Assembly: GCA_963843595.1 (NCBI GenBank)
Contig: CAWJLG010000005.1
Coordinates: 1-64,000, forward strand
Direction: 5' to 3'
Source: CAIWHR01 sp963843595
Lineage (GTDB): Bacteria; Pseudomonadota; Gammaproteobacteria; Burkholderiales; Casimicrobiaceae
DNA: 64,000 bases
Every line of letters starts with the position of its first letter. Position 1 is the first letter of the stretch. Shown here piece after piece: positions 1 to 8,703 of the stretch. Below the pieces are notes generated by a model. It was not told where the DNA came from and did not search any database. It saw nothing but the letters and a program-made list of their open reading frames with translations. Position numbers and translations under genes: made by a program.

Positions 1-93
1 CGCCGTCGGATGGTGGCGGAAATAGTCCTGCGCTGGCTCGAGCCCGAGTCGGTCAGTTAGCCCGGCAGTCGCATTCTTCATCGAGGAGGTAAC

Positions 94-1085
94 ATGGAAT
101 TCAAGATCGACCGTCGTTCCGCAATAAAGGCAGGCGCCGCGCTTGCGGCCTCCCAGTTCGTTCCCGCCTGGGCGCAGGACAAGCCCACGCTGCGCTTCGC
201 GTCGGTGTTCGCGGACAAGGACATCCGCGCGGACATGATCCGCATGCTGGCGAAGGATGTCGAAGCCGACGTACACGATCGAGCCGTTCTTCAATGCGAC
301 GCTGTTCAAGCAGGGCACCGAACTCGTCGCCCTGCAGCGCGACAACCTCGAACTCGGCAACGTCGCGCCGCAGGACATCTCCAAGCAGCTGCCCGCGTGG
401 TCGATCCTGACGTCGGCCTACCTGTTCCGCGACGCGCACCACCTGAACGCGTTCTTCGCGAGCGACCTCGCGACCGAGATGAAGCAGATGGCCGAGGATC
501 AGCTCAAGGTCAAGATCCTCGCGCCGACGTTCTACGGGACGCGGCAGGTCGGCCTCAAGCCGAAGAAGAAGATCAACACGCCGGCGGACATGGCCGGCAT
601 CAAGCTGCGGATGCCGCCGGGCGATGCGTGGCAGCTCCTCGGCCGCTCGCTCGGCGCCAACCCGACGCCGATCGCGTTCGCCGAGACCTACACCGCGCTG
701 CAGACCGGCGCCGTCGACGGCCAGGACAACCCGCTGCCCAACGTGCAGGCGGTGAAGTTCTACGAGGTGATGTCGCAGATCGTGCTGACGTCGCATCTGG
801 TCGCCTTCGACGTGCTGACGATGAACCTGAAGACGTGGAACGGCATGTCGCCGGCGAAGCAGAAGTCCTTCCAGGCGGCGGTCGACAAGGCGATCAACTG
901 GAGCGCCGACCGAGCACCTGAAGCGCGAGGCCGAGCTGGCCGAGGACTTCAAGAAGCGGGGCCTCGACGTCTACACGCCCGATCTCAACGCCTTCCGCAC
1001 CTACGCGCAGAAGGTCTACCTCGCGTCCGACGAGGCGAAGGCATGGCCGAAGGGCATGCTGGAGAAGGTCAACGCGATGAAATAG
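94..1085 (+). pseudogene. dctP: TRAP transporter solute-binding protein, frameshifted (copy 1)
   Basis: Periplasmic binding subunit (DctP/SBP_bac_7 family) of a tripartite TRAP importer for an organic acid. Start is ATG 94 behind GAGGAGG; the protein opens with a Tat-like leader (RRSAIKAGAALAAS, cleavage near AWAQ). The frame is lost twice, near 255-265 and 905-912. Removing one base at each place restores a continuous protein of about 330 residues ending at TAG 1083-1085. KPKKKINTPADMAG and NPTPIA..ETYTALQTGA are shared with the binding protein at 17567, so both probably bind similar ligands. First gene of a dctPQM-dehydrogenase operon. No in-frame stops or deletions are seen, so a sequencing or assembly error is as likely as true decay. 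Confidence 0.85.
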
Positions 1086-1090
1086 CCGCC

Positions 1091-1125
1091 GGCCGCCGCG
1101 GGCCGGTCGCCGGCCCGCGGCGGCC
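1091..1125 (+). other. perfect stem-loop between dctP and dctQ
   Basis: Arms 1091-1106 and 1110-1125 are perfect 16-base inverted repeats around a 3-base loop, starting five bases after the dctP stop. There is no T-run, so it is not a standard intrinsic terminator. A similar stem-loop follows the second dctP (18571-18597). I infer a 3' mRNA-stabilising or partial termination element that keeps the binding protein more abundant than the membrane subunits. Confidence 0.7.
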
Positions 1126-1200
1126 ATTGCAGGCCGAGTGCCCGGCCGACGGGTCGAAGCGGGGGCGCGATACGCGCCGGGAGGAGAAGGTCAGTCCATC

Positions 1201-1719
1201 ATGAGTGCAACCATCCAGGGTGTCGTCGGCTGGATGCGGCGCCGCGCGGAGAACGTCGTCGCCGGCTTGCTCGGCATCATGTTCGTCGCGTTCATCGTCC
1301 AGATCGTCTTCCGGTACGTCTTCAACTTTCCGATCGGCTGGTCGTCCGAGCTTTCCGTCGTCACCTGGCTGTACATGACGCTGCTCGGCTCCGCGTTCTG
1401 GCTCAAGGAAAGCGAGGAAGTCCGCTTCGATCTCCTGTCGGGCGCGCTGGGGCCGCTGGGACGGCGCGTGCTTGGACTCGTCGTGGCGGTCGCGGCGGTC
1501 GTCCTGTTCGGCATGGCGCTGCCGGCGACGATCAAGTACGTGGCCTTCATGAAGGTCGAGAGCAGCTCGTACCTCAAGATCCGCCTCGACATCCTGTACT
1601 CGGTCTACGTCGTCTTCGCGGTGGCGGTGATCGTCCGCTACGTCTGGGCGATCGTGAGCCTGCTGCGCGGCGAGGCGCCGGAAGAGGCCGACATCACGAA
1701 GGCGACCTCCGGACTATGA
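1201..1719 (+). CDS. dctQ: TRAP transporter small membrane subunit (DctQ)
   Basis: Small permease subunit of the TRAP importer, 172 residues. Start chosen at ATG 1201, with GGAGGAGAAGG just upstream; an earlier in-frame start would add a charged, unlikely leader. Four hydrophobic segments are visible (roughly residues 18-38, 50-68, 90-110, 135-155), with the family landmark FRYVFNFPIGWSSELS after the first. It is intact although both partner genes are frameshifted. The stop overlaps the dctM start (ATGA at 1716-1719), indicating translational coupling. It resembles the DctQ at 18722 but is clearly diverged from it. Confidence 0.92.
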   Translation: MSATIQGVVGWMRRRAENVVAGLLGIMFVAFIVQIVFRYVFNFPIGWSSELSVVTWLYMTLLGSAFWLKESEEVRFDLLSGALGPLGRRVLGLVVAVAAVVLFGMALPATIKYVAFMKVESSSYLKIRLDILYSVYVVFAVAVIVRYVWAIVSLLRGEAPEEADITKATSGL

Positions 1720-3023
1720 GCATGCCCAGCCCCTTCGCCCTGTCGCTGATCGCCATCGTGGGCTTGAGCCTGCATCGGGCTGCCGCTCGCCTACGCGATG
1801 ATCGGCGGCTCGATCCTCTGGCTGTTCCTGTCCGGCCTCGACATGGGGACCGCCGCCGAGCAGCTGCTGAACGGCATGATGGCGAGCCAGCTGCTGCTCG
1901 CGATCCCGCTGTTCATCCTCGCCGCCGAGTTCATGAACACCGGCAGCATCATGGACAGGCTGCTGCACTTCTGCAACGCGATCGTCGGTCGCTTCCGCGG
2001 CGGCCTCGCGCAGGTCAACGTCGTGCAGAGCATCATCTTCGCGAGCATGTCGGGCTCGGCGCTCGCCGACGCCGCGGCCTCCGGCAAGCTGATGCAGTCG
2101 CTGATGACGCGCGACGGCAAGTACCCGCCCGCGCTATCGCCGCCGCGCTGACCTGCGTGTCGTCGGTCATCGGGCCGATCATCCCGCCGTCGATCCCGCT
2201 GGTGCTCTACGCGCTGATCTCGGACACGTCGGTCGGCTACCTGTTCCTCGGCGGCGTCGATTCCGGGCCTGCTGCTCGGCGCCGTGCAGAGTGGGCTGAT
2301 CGCCTTCACGGCCAGGCGGCGCAACTTCCCGGTCGAGGAGCGGGTCCCGCTGCGCGACATGCCGCGCGTGACCTGGGAAGCGATGCCGGCGCTGCTGATG
2401 CCGGTGATCCTTCTCGGGTGCCTGTACAGCGGGGTCACCACGCCCACGGAGGCCGCCGCGGTCGCCGCCGCGTACGCGCTGCTGGTGTCCGCCGTGCTGT
2501 ACCGCAGCGTCCGCTTGAAGGACATCTACCACTCGCTGGCCTCGAGCGCGCGCGTCACGATCTCGATCGGCATGCTGATCGCCGGCGCGCTGGTGTTCAA
2601 CTTCGTCATCACGTCGGAGAACATCCCGAAGACGCTCAGCGTGTTGCTGAAGACCTACGAGCTGTCGCCGGTCGTGTTTCTGCTGGCGGTCAACGTCCTG
2701 CTGCTGGTCCTGGGCTGCTTCCTCGAAGGGCACGACGATCATCCTCGTGATCCTGCCGGTCCTGCTGCCCACCGCGCAGTCGCTGGGCATCGACATGGTG
2801 CACTTCGGCGTGATGTGCGTCGTCAACATCATGATCGGGCTGGTCACGCCGCCGTACGGGCTGCTGCTCTTCATGATGAACAAGATCGCCGACGTGCCCG
2901 CTGCGCGACATGGTGCGCGAGGTGATGCCGTTCCTGTACGTGACGTTCGGCGCGCTCGCGCTGATCACGTTCGTGCCGGACTTCGTGCTCTGGCTGCCGA
3001 GGCTGCTCGGCTACACAGGCTGA
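1716..3023 (+). pseudogene. dctM: TRAP transporter large permease, multiply frameshifted (copy 1)
   Basis: Large, about 12-helix channel subunit (DctM) of the TRAP importer. Start ATG 1716 overlaps the dctQ stop. Homology to the intact DctM at 19225 runs end to end, but the frame changes near 1772, 2130-2140, 2262-2268, 2730 and 2898. Deleting one base at each point (two near 2130-2140) restores the expected sequence, for example LEGTTIILVILP and ADVPLRDM. Conserved blocks include IPLFILAAEFMN, GPIIPPSIPLVLY and GLVTPPYGLLLF. Reading ends at TGA 3021-3023, matching the C-terminus of the second copy. All lesions are extra bases; I think sequence error is more likely than a pseudogene. Confidence 0.85.
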
Positions 3024-3066
3024 TGGGGTCGCTGGAGCGCAGGACGCAGGGTCGCCGCGATTGTCC

Positions 3067-4116
3067 ATGAACACGATCCGCATTGCCGTCGCCGGCGCAG
3101 GAGCCATCGGCCTGCGGCACATCGAGGAAATCCGGACGAGCCGCTCGGCCCGGCTGGCCTCCATCGTCGACGTGTCGCCGAAGGCGGCCGAGGTAGCGAG
3201 GAAGTCGGGCGTGCCGCTCTACGGCTCGCTCGCCGAACTGTTCGCGAAGGACAAGCCGAACGGCGTGATCCTGGCGACCCCCAATCAGCTGCACGTCGAG
3301 CAGGGACTCGAATGCATCGCGGCGAACGTGCCGACGCTGATCGAGAAACCGGTGGCCCGCACGCTTCAGGAAGGCATCCGGCTCTGCGAGGCGGCCGAGC
3401 GCGCCGGCGCGAAGATTCTCGTCGGCCATCACCGGCGGCACAGCCCGATCCTGCACAAGGCCGTGGAGATCGCGAAGTCCGGCGTCCTGGGGCCGCTCGT
3501 CGGCGTGATCGGCAGTGCGGTGTTCTGCAAGCCCGACGCGTACTTCGACGGGGCGAATGCCTGGCGCAAGGAACCGGGCGGCGGACCGATCCTGATCAAC
3601 ATGATCCACGAGATCGACAACCTGCGCGCGATGGTCGGCGAGATCGTCGCGGTACAGGCGTTCTCCTCCAATGCGACGCGCGGCTTCAAGGTCGAGGACA
3701 CGGTCGCGATCAACCTGCGCTTCGCCAATGGCGCACTGGGCACGTTCCTGCTGTCCGACACCGCGGCCTCGCCGAAGAGCTGGGAGCAGACGTCGCAGGA
3801 GAACAAGGCGTACTCGACGTACGACGACGAGGACGCGTACACGATCATCGGAACGAAGGGATCGCTGGGCGTACCGACGATGCGGCTGCGGCATTACATT
3901 AGGAACGAGGACCGGTCCTGGTTCAAGCCGTTCACGACGCGCACGGTGTCGCTCGAGCGCCGGGATCCGCTCGCGCTGCAGATCGAGCACTTCGCGGCGG
4001 TGATCCGCGGCGAACAGGCGCCACTGGTGACGTGCCGCGACGGCCTGCAGAACCTGCGTGTGACCGACGCGATCGTCGAGGCCGCCCGTAGCGGGCGAGT
4101 TGTCGACACGTTTTGA
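3067..4116 (+). CDS. Gfo/Idh/MocA-family NAD(P)-dependent dehydrogenase
   Basis: Two-domain dehydrogenase of the glucose-fructose oxidoreductase/myo-inositol dehydrogenase family, 349 residues from ATG 3067 (an in-frame TTG two codons earlier is less likely). The N-terminal Rossmann fold has GAGAIGLRH near residue 10, and the EKP motif that positions the catalytic lysine and cofactor is at LIEKPVA near residue 97. NMIHEIDNLR contains the usual catalytic-site histidine. It follows dctM by 43 bases and precedes an AroE-like gene by 13, so it is part of the TRAP operon. It probably oxidises a secondary alcohol on the imported polyol or ring acid; the substrate is not predictable. Confidence 0.9.
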   Translation: MNTIRIAVAGAGAIGLRHIEEIRTSRSARLASIVDVSPKAAEVARKSGVPLYGSLAELFAKDKPNGVILATPNQLHVEQGLECIAANVPTLIEKPVARTLQEGIRLCEAAERAGAKILVGHHRRHSPILHKAVEIAKSGVLGPLVGVIGSAVFCKPDAYFDGANAWRKEPGGGPILINMIHEIDNLRAMVGEIVAVQAFSSNATRGFKVEDTVAINLRFANGALGTFLLSDTAASPKSWEQTSQENKAYSTYDDEDAYTIIGTKGSLGVPTMRLRHYIRNEDRSWFKPFTTRTVSLERRDPLALQIEHFAAVIRGEQAPLVTCRDGLQNLRVTDAIVEAARSGRVVDTF

Positions 4117-4129
4117 CAGCGAGGCGGAC

Positions 4130-4963
4130 ATGATCAGCGGCAAGACCACCCTCATTGGCCACATCGGCTATCCCACGGAGTCGTTCAAGGCGCCGCTGAT
4201 CTACAACCCTTGGTTCGACAAGCACGGGATCGACGCGGTCGTGATGCCGATGGGGTGCAAGGCGGACAACTATCCGGACTTCATGAGGGCGTTCTTCCGC
4301 CTCACGAACGTGCGTGGCGCGCTGATCACGATGCCCCACAAGGTGACGACGGTCGCGCTGCTCGACGAGGTGACGACGACGGTCAGGATCGCCGGTTCCT
4401 GCAACGCGATCCTGAAGCGCCCCGACGGCACGCTTCTGGGCGACATGTTCGATGGCGCCGGATTCACACGAGGCCTCAAACGCAAGGGGCTGAAGCTCGC
4501 AGGCGCGACTTGCCTCGTCGTCGGCAGCGGCGGCGTCGGCTCGGCGATCGCGGCGTCGCTGGCGGCCGAACGTGTGGCGGCGCTGACGCTGTTCGACACG
4601 CACGCCGCTTCCGCCGCGGGACTCGCGGCGCGGGTGCGGGAGCACTACCCGGCGATCACCGTGCGGGTCGGATCCAGCGATCCGGCGGGTTACGACCTCG
4701 TCGTCAACGCGACCCCGCTGGGCATGAAGGCCGGCGACCCGTTGCCCTTCGACGTCAGCCGGCTTGCTCCCGCCACGTTCGTGGGCGAAGTCGTGATGAA
4801 GCAGGAAATCACGCCGCTGCTGCAGGCGGCCCGGGACCGAGGGTGCCGATTCCAGATCGGTACCGACATGTTGTTCGAGATGATCCCGGCGTACCTGGAA
4901 TTCTTCGGTTACGGCACGACGACGCCGGACGAGTTGCGCGCGGTGGCAAAAGTTTCATACTGA
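4130..4963 (+). CDS. divergent AroE-like (shikimate/quinate dehydrogenase-family) protein
   Basis: 277-residue protein with the two-domain shikimate dehydrogenase plan: N-terminal substrate domain, then a Rossmann domain with VVGSGGVGSAIAAS near residues 130-143. ATG 4130 is preferred (GAGGCGG upstream) over a TTG at 4100. The catalytic lysine is present in ITMPHK (K71), N92 and the aspartate of DMFDG (D108) are kept. However, the Ser-Lys-Ser-Pro motif that binds the shikimate carboxylate is replaced by ESFKAP (17-22), and NTDG has become MFDG. This suggests a related but different substrate. Last gene of the TRAP operon; two other AroE-family genes lie at 28578 and 46318. Confidence 0.85.
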   Translation: MISGKTTLIGHIGYPTESFKAPLIYNPWFDKHGIDAVVMPMGCKADNYPDFMRAFFRLTNVRGALITMPHKVTTVALLDEVTTTVRIAGSCNAILKRPDGTLLGDMFDGAGFTRGLKRKGLKLAGATCLVVGSGGVGSAIAASLAAERVAALTLFDTHAASAAGLAARVREHYPAITVRVGSSDPAGYDLVVNATPLGMKAGDPLPFDVSRLAPATFVGEVVMKQEITPLLQAARDRGCRFQIGTDMLFEMIPAYLEFFGYGTTTPDELRAVAKVSY

Positions 4964-5168
4964 GCGGTCGCGGGCCGCGCGGCCGACGTTGTCGGGGTGG
5001 GGCAGCAGGCGGTGCGCGGCGGCATCGACGGTGGTTCAGCGGCAGCGGCATCCGCAAGGCAGGGCCTGCAGCTGGAACGGGCCCTGATCAAAACGAAACG
5101 GGGCATACTGCGTCGCGGCGCTCGCGGGGTGGAGTGCCGCAATCCGGCCACAACGGAGGAGGCCCGAC

Positions 5169-6044
5169 ATGGGTGACCTGATCCAGCTCATCGTCTCCGG
5201 CATCGCGACCGGCGCGATCTACGCGCTCGCGGCGCTCGGCTTCACGCTGCTCTGGCAGGCCTCGGGGACGATCAACTTCGCGCAGGGCGAGTTCGTGATG
5301 CTGCCGGCGTTCGCGATGCTCCTCTGTATCGGCTTCGGGGCGCCGCTCTGGCTCGCGTTTCTGCTGACCTGCGCCGCGGCGATGCTCGTCCTCGGCTGGG
5401 GATTCAAGCGCCTGGTCGTCGATCCGCTGATCCGCCACGGCGTGATTCCGCTGGTCATCGCCACTCTCGGCCTCTCGATCGTGCTCAAGACCGTCGTGCG
5501 CGCCGGGTACAGCGCGGAAGCGCACCAGTTCGCGAGCCCCTTCCCCGCGGGCCAGTTCGCGGTCGCCGGCATCAACGTCTCGTACGCGGACATCGGGACG
5601 CTCGTCATCGCGGGCGCCATCGTGATCGGTCTGCAGACCTTCGTGAATCGCACGGTGACCGGCCGCGCGATGCAGGCCGTGGCGCAGAACACCGACGCGG
5701 CGCGCGTGCTCGGGATCGACGTCAAGCGGATGGTGCTCTACACGTTCCTGATCAATGCGGTGCTGGCGGTGGTCGCGGCGCTGCTCGTCACGCCGACCTA
5801 TCTCGCCAAGTTCGACATGGGCGACTCGATCGGCCAGAAGGCGTTTTTCGCGGCGATCATCGGGGGGTTCAACCAGACTCGCGGTGCGCTGCTCGGCGGC
5901 GTGCTGATCGGGGTTCTGGAGAACGTGGTCGGCTTCTACGTCTCTCCCGCCTACAAGGAAGGCGTCGCGCTGATGCTGTTCCTCGTCGTCATCCTGTTCC
6001 GGCCCGAGGGTCTGCTCGGCAAGGCCGAGGAGCGCAAGGTATGA
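5169..6044 (+). CDS. livH: branched-chain-type ABC transporter permease LivH
   Basis: Inner-membrane permease of the LIV (HAAT) ABC importer class, 291 residues, with about eight hydrophobic segments. The opening IVSGIATGAIYALAALGFTL and the following GTINFAQGEFVML are hallmarks of LivH. Start ATG 5169 has GGAGGAG seven bases upstream. It heads the livHMGF set at 5169-8608; in this class ligand choice lies with the binding protein, and two candidate binding proteins occur at 10655 and 24798. Such transporters often carry aromatic or carboxylic acids rather than amino acids. The neighbouring aroD suggests that here. Confidence 0.93.
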   Translation: MGDLIQLIVSGIATGAIYALAALGFTLLWQASGTINFAQGEFVMLPAFAMLLCIGFGAPLWLAFLLTCAAAMLVLGWGFKRLVVDPLIRHGVIPLVIATLGLSIVLKTVVRAGYSAEAHQFASPFPAGQFAVAGINVSYADIGTLVIAGAIVIGLQTFVNRTVTGRAMQAVAQNTDAARVLGIDVKRMVLYTFLINAVLAVVAALLVTPTYLAKFDMGDSIGQKAFFAAIIGGFNQTRGALLGGVLIGVLENVVGFYVSPAYKEGVALMLFLVVILFRPEGLLGKAEERKV

Positions 6045-6066
6045 GCGCCGCCGGGCCGTCCCAAGG

Positions 6067-6119
6067 CGCTCGCCCCCTCCGTCGGGAGGGGGGGCGCGAA
6101 GTCCGCGCAGCGGCGAGCG
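6067..6119 (+). repeat. nested hairpin element between livH and livM
   Basis: The 91-base livH-livM gap holds a nested inverted repeat. The outer arms CGCTCGCC (6067-6074) and GGCGAGCG (6112-6119) are perfect complements, and inside them CCCCCTCC (6073-6080) pairs with GGAGGGGG (6085-6092). From memory, similar C-run/G-run hairpins recur between genes in Burkholderiales genomes, so this may be one copy of a dispersed intergenic repeat. No second copy was seen in this window. Its role is unknown; mRNA stabilisation within the operon is plausible. Confidence 0.6.
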
Positions 6120-6135
6120 TGGGGGAGCTTACCCA

Positions 6136-7098
6136 ATGAATGCGCCGATCAAGACGGTGGTCCTGGTGGCGGTCCTCGCAGCCGTCGCGGTGGCGGCGAC
6201 CTTCATGAAGCGCAGCGACGTCTATCTGCTGTCGCTGTACTGCGTCTACCTGATGGCCACGATGGGACTCAACCTCACCGTCGGCTACGCCGGGCAGATG
6301 TCGCTCGGGCAGGCGGCCTTCCTCGGCATCGGCGCCTATCACGCGGCGATCCTGCTGAAATTCGGCTTGCCGTTCTTCCTGGTGCTGCCGGTGGCGGCGG
6401 TGGTGTGCTTCGCGCTGGGCCTCGCCCTCGGCTTCCCGGCGCTGCGCGTCCAGCACCACTACCTCGCGTTCGCCACGCTGGGCTTCAACGTCCTCGTCTA
6501 CCTGATGATGCGCAACGAGGAGAAGATCACCGGCGGCACGTTCGGCATCTCGGGCATTCCGCGTCCCACGATCTTCGGCGTGGACCTCGGCGGCCACCTC
6601 GCGTACTTCTATTTCACGCTCGCCTCGCTGGTGGCGCTCGGGTTGGTCCTGTGGTGGCTGCTGCGCTCGCCGTGGGGGCGCGCATTCGCCGCGTTGCGCG
6701 ACAACCCGATCCGGGCCGAAAGCCTCGGTGTCAACATCACCGCGTACACGCTGTTCGCGTTCGCCATCGGCGCGGCCTGTGCCGGCATTGCGGGCGTCTA
6801 CTACGCGTCGCTGGTCGAGTTCATCGAGCCGGGTCCGTTCCACTTCTCGACCTCGCTCACGATGCTGCTGGCGGTCATTGTCGGCGGCTCCGGCAAGTTC
6901 TTCGGCCCGGTGGTCGGAACCTTCATCATCGTCCTCCTGCCCGAACTCCTGCGCAGCTCCAACGCGCCGTGGCTCAAGTTCATGCAGACCTGGTATCTGG
7001 CGGTATTCGGCGTCGCCGTGGTGCTGCTGATGCTCTGGCTCCCGGGCGGCCTGCTGTCGATCCCCGATCGCTTCAAGCGCAAGGGGGCCGCGAAATGA
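6136..7098 (+). CDS. livM: branched-chain-type ABC transporter permease LivM
   Basis: Second inner-membrane permease of the LIV-type importer, 320 residues. Family landmarks are GLNLTVGYAGQMSLGQAAF (residues about 36-54), ITGGTFGISGIPRP in the middle, and RDNPIRAESLGVN, the cytoplasmic loop that contacts the ATPase. About nine membrane segments are visible. Start ATG 6136 follows the hairpin-bearing gap after livH. The stop overlaps the livG start (ATGA, 7095-7098), showing translational coupling. Confidence 0.93.
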   Translation: MNAPIKTVVLVAVLAAVAVAATFMKRSDVYLLSLYCVYLMATMGLNLTVGYAGQMSLGQAAFLGIGAYHAAILLKFGLPFFLVLPVAAVVCFALGLALGFPALRVQHHYLAFATLGFNVLVYLMMRNEEKITGGTFGISGIPRPTIFGVDLGGHLAYFYFTLASLVALGLVLWWLLRSPWGRAFAALRDNPIRAESLGVNITAYTLFAFAIGAACAGIAGVYYASLVEFIEPGPFHFSTSLTMLLAVIVGGSGKFFGPVVGTFIIVLLPELLRSSNAPWLKFMQTWYLAVFGVAVVLLMLWLPGGLLSIPDRFKRKGAAK

Positions 7099-7847
7099 CG
7101 GCGAACCCTTCGTTTCTCGAAGTCAAGGACGTCCGCAAGAACTACGGCGCGATCAGGGCCGTCGACGGCGTCTCGCTGTCGGTCGGACCGGGCGAGATCG
7201 TCGGCGTGATCGGCCCCAACGGCTCGGGCAAGACGACCTTGTTCAACAGCATCCTCGGCCAGATCAAGCCTTCGGGGGGCAGCGTCGAGTTCTGCGGCGA
7301 GGACATCACCGGGATGGCCCCGCTCGAGCTGTCGCGCCGCGGCATCGGGCGCACGTTCCAGACGCTGCAGGTGTTCGGCCAGCTGTCGGTGCGCGACAAC
7401 CTGATCGTCGCCGCACAGGAGTTCAAGGGCACGCTGGCCAGCCGCCTGTTCGCCAGTCCCGATGCAGGACTCGGTCACCACGCCGACGAGATGATCGAGC
7501 TCTTCCGGCTGAAGCACGTCGCGCACCTGCCCGCGGGCAGCCTGTCGTACGGCCAGCAGAAGTTGATCGACATCGCGATGGCGTTCATGCCGGCGCCCCG
7601 GCTGGTGCTGCTGGACGAACCGTGCGCGGGGGTCAATCCCAGCCTCGTCGACCAGCTGCGCGAACTGCTGGTCGAGCTCAACAAGGCGCAGGGCGGCAGC
7701 TTCGTGGTCATCGAGCACAACATGGATTTCATCATGAGGCTCTGTCCGCACGTGATCTGCATGGTGGAAGGCAAGGTGCTGGCCGAAGGACCGCCGAAGG
7801 ACGTGCAGGCGAATCGCGACGTCCTCGAAGCCTATCTCGGAAACTGA
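7095..7847 (+). CDS. livG: branched-chain-type ABC transporter ATP-binding protein LivG
   Basis: Cytoplasmic ATPase of the LIV-type importer, 250 residues. Walker A is GPNGSGKTT (residues 40-48), the signature is LSYGQQ (150-155), Walker B is LVLLDEP (170-176) and the switch histidine lies in IEHNMD (H208). The signature SYGQQ in place of SGGQ is usual for LivG proteins. The start at ATG 7095 is set by the 4-base overlap with livM, although the frame is open much further upstream. It pairs with LivF two bases downstream. Confidence 0.95.
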   Translation: MTANPSFLEVKDVRKNYGAIRAVDGVSLSVGPGEIVGVIGPNGSGKTTLFNSILGQIKPSGGSVEFCGEDITGMAPLELSRRGIGRTFQTLQVFGQLSVRDNLIVAAQEFKGTLASRLFASPDAGLGHHADEMIELFRLKHVAHLPAGSLSYGQQKLIDIAMAFMPAPRLVLLDEPCAGVNPSLVDQLRELLVELNKAQGGSFVVIEHNMDFIMRLCPHVICMVEGKVLAEGPPKDVQANRDVLEAYLGN

Positions 7848-7849
7848 CC

Positions 7850-8608
7850 ATGGCAGAGAAGATCATCGAGTTCGAAAAGGTCGTCGCCGGATATTCGCCC
7901 AGTCTCACGATCCTGAACGAGACCACGCTCGACGCGCGCAAGGGCGAGATCACGCTGCTGATCGGCCCCAATGGTGCGGGCAAGTCGACGGTGCTGAAGA
8001 CGTTGTTCGGGATGCTGATTCCCCGTGGCGGCGAGGTGCGTTTCGAAGGCAAGCGCATCAACGGCAAGCCGCCGCGGGAGCTCCTCGCCGAAGGCATCGC
8101 GTTCGTGCCGCAGGGGCGCAACCTGTTCGGCTCGCTGTCGGTGCGCCACAATCTCGAGCTCGGCGGCATCACGCTGCCGCGCGGCGAGCTGGGCGCCCGG
8201 ATCGACGAGGTGCTGCAGCGCTTTCCGCGCATCAAGCAGCGCATCGACAACCAGGCCTCGACGATGTCGGGCGGCGAGCAGAAGCAGCTCGAAGTGGGAC
8301 GCGCGTTGCTGCTGCATCCGCGCGTGCTGCTGATCGACGAGCCCTCGATCGGATTGTCGCCCAAGCTCGTGCAGGAAGTGATGACGCTGCTGCGCCAGCT
8401 GGCCGATGCCGGCACGACGATATTGATGGTCGAGCAGAACGTGCGCACGGCGCTCAAGTATTCCAACCGGGCGCTGGTGCTCGAGATGGGGCGGCTGGCG
8501 CTCGATCGGCCCGCGTCGGAGCTACTCGGCGACCCGGATCTCAATCGACTCTTTCTCGGAGGCGCCGGCCAGCACGGTGGTGCGCCTGCCGCCGCACCGG
8601 CCACCTGA
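7850..8608 (+). CDS. livF: branched-chain-type ABC transporter ATP-binding protein LivF
   Basis: Second ATPase of the LIV-type importer, 252 residues. Walker A is GPNGAGKST (39-47), the signature is MSGGEQ (139-144) and Walker B is LLIDEP (160-165), followed by the family-typical SIGLSPKLV. FVPQGRNLF is the LivF-specific Q-loop region. Start ATG 7850 is two bases after the livG stop. A short GC hairpin (8618-8632) follows the gene, which may mark the end of the transporter transcript before aroD. Confidence 0.95.
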   Translation: MAEKIIEFEKVVAGYSPSLTILNETTLDARKGEITLLIGPNGAGKSTVLKTLFGMLIPRGGEVRFEGKRINGKPPRELLAEGIAFVPQGRNLFGSLSVRHNLELGGITLPRGELGARIDEVLQRFPRIKQRIDNQASTMSGGEQKQLEVGRALLLHPRVLLIDEPSIGLSPKLVQEVMTLLRQLADAGTTILMVEQNVRTALKYSNRALVLEMGRLALDRPASELLGDPDLNRLFLGGAGQHGGAPAAAPAT

Positions 8609-8667
8609 GACATCGACGCGGCGAGCCGCCGCGCGCCCGCGTTCTCCAGGCCGATCGCGTCGGGAGC

Positions 8668-8673
8668 TACAAT
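8668..8673 (+). promoter_or_regulatory. possible -10 element for aroD
   Basis: TACAAT sits 31 bases before the aroD start, just after the small hairpin that follows livF. A good -35 element is not evident, so this is only a tentative sign that aroD can be transcribed separately from livHMGF. Confidence 0.3.
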
Positions 8674-8703
8674 GGCCATCACCCTTTTGCAGTGGAGCAC
8701 GTC

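Noticed and set aside
1..60. Possible 3' end of an upstream gene (frame ending at TAG 58-60)
   Set aside because: Only 19 codons are visible, without a recognisable motif.
1716..3023. Programmed frameshifting in dctM
   Set aside because: Five separate shift points without slippery heptamers, and an intact homologue at 19225, make recoding implausible.
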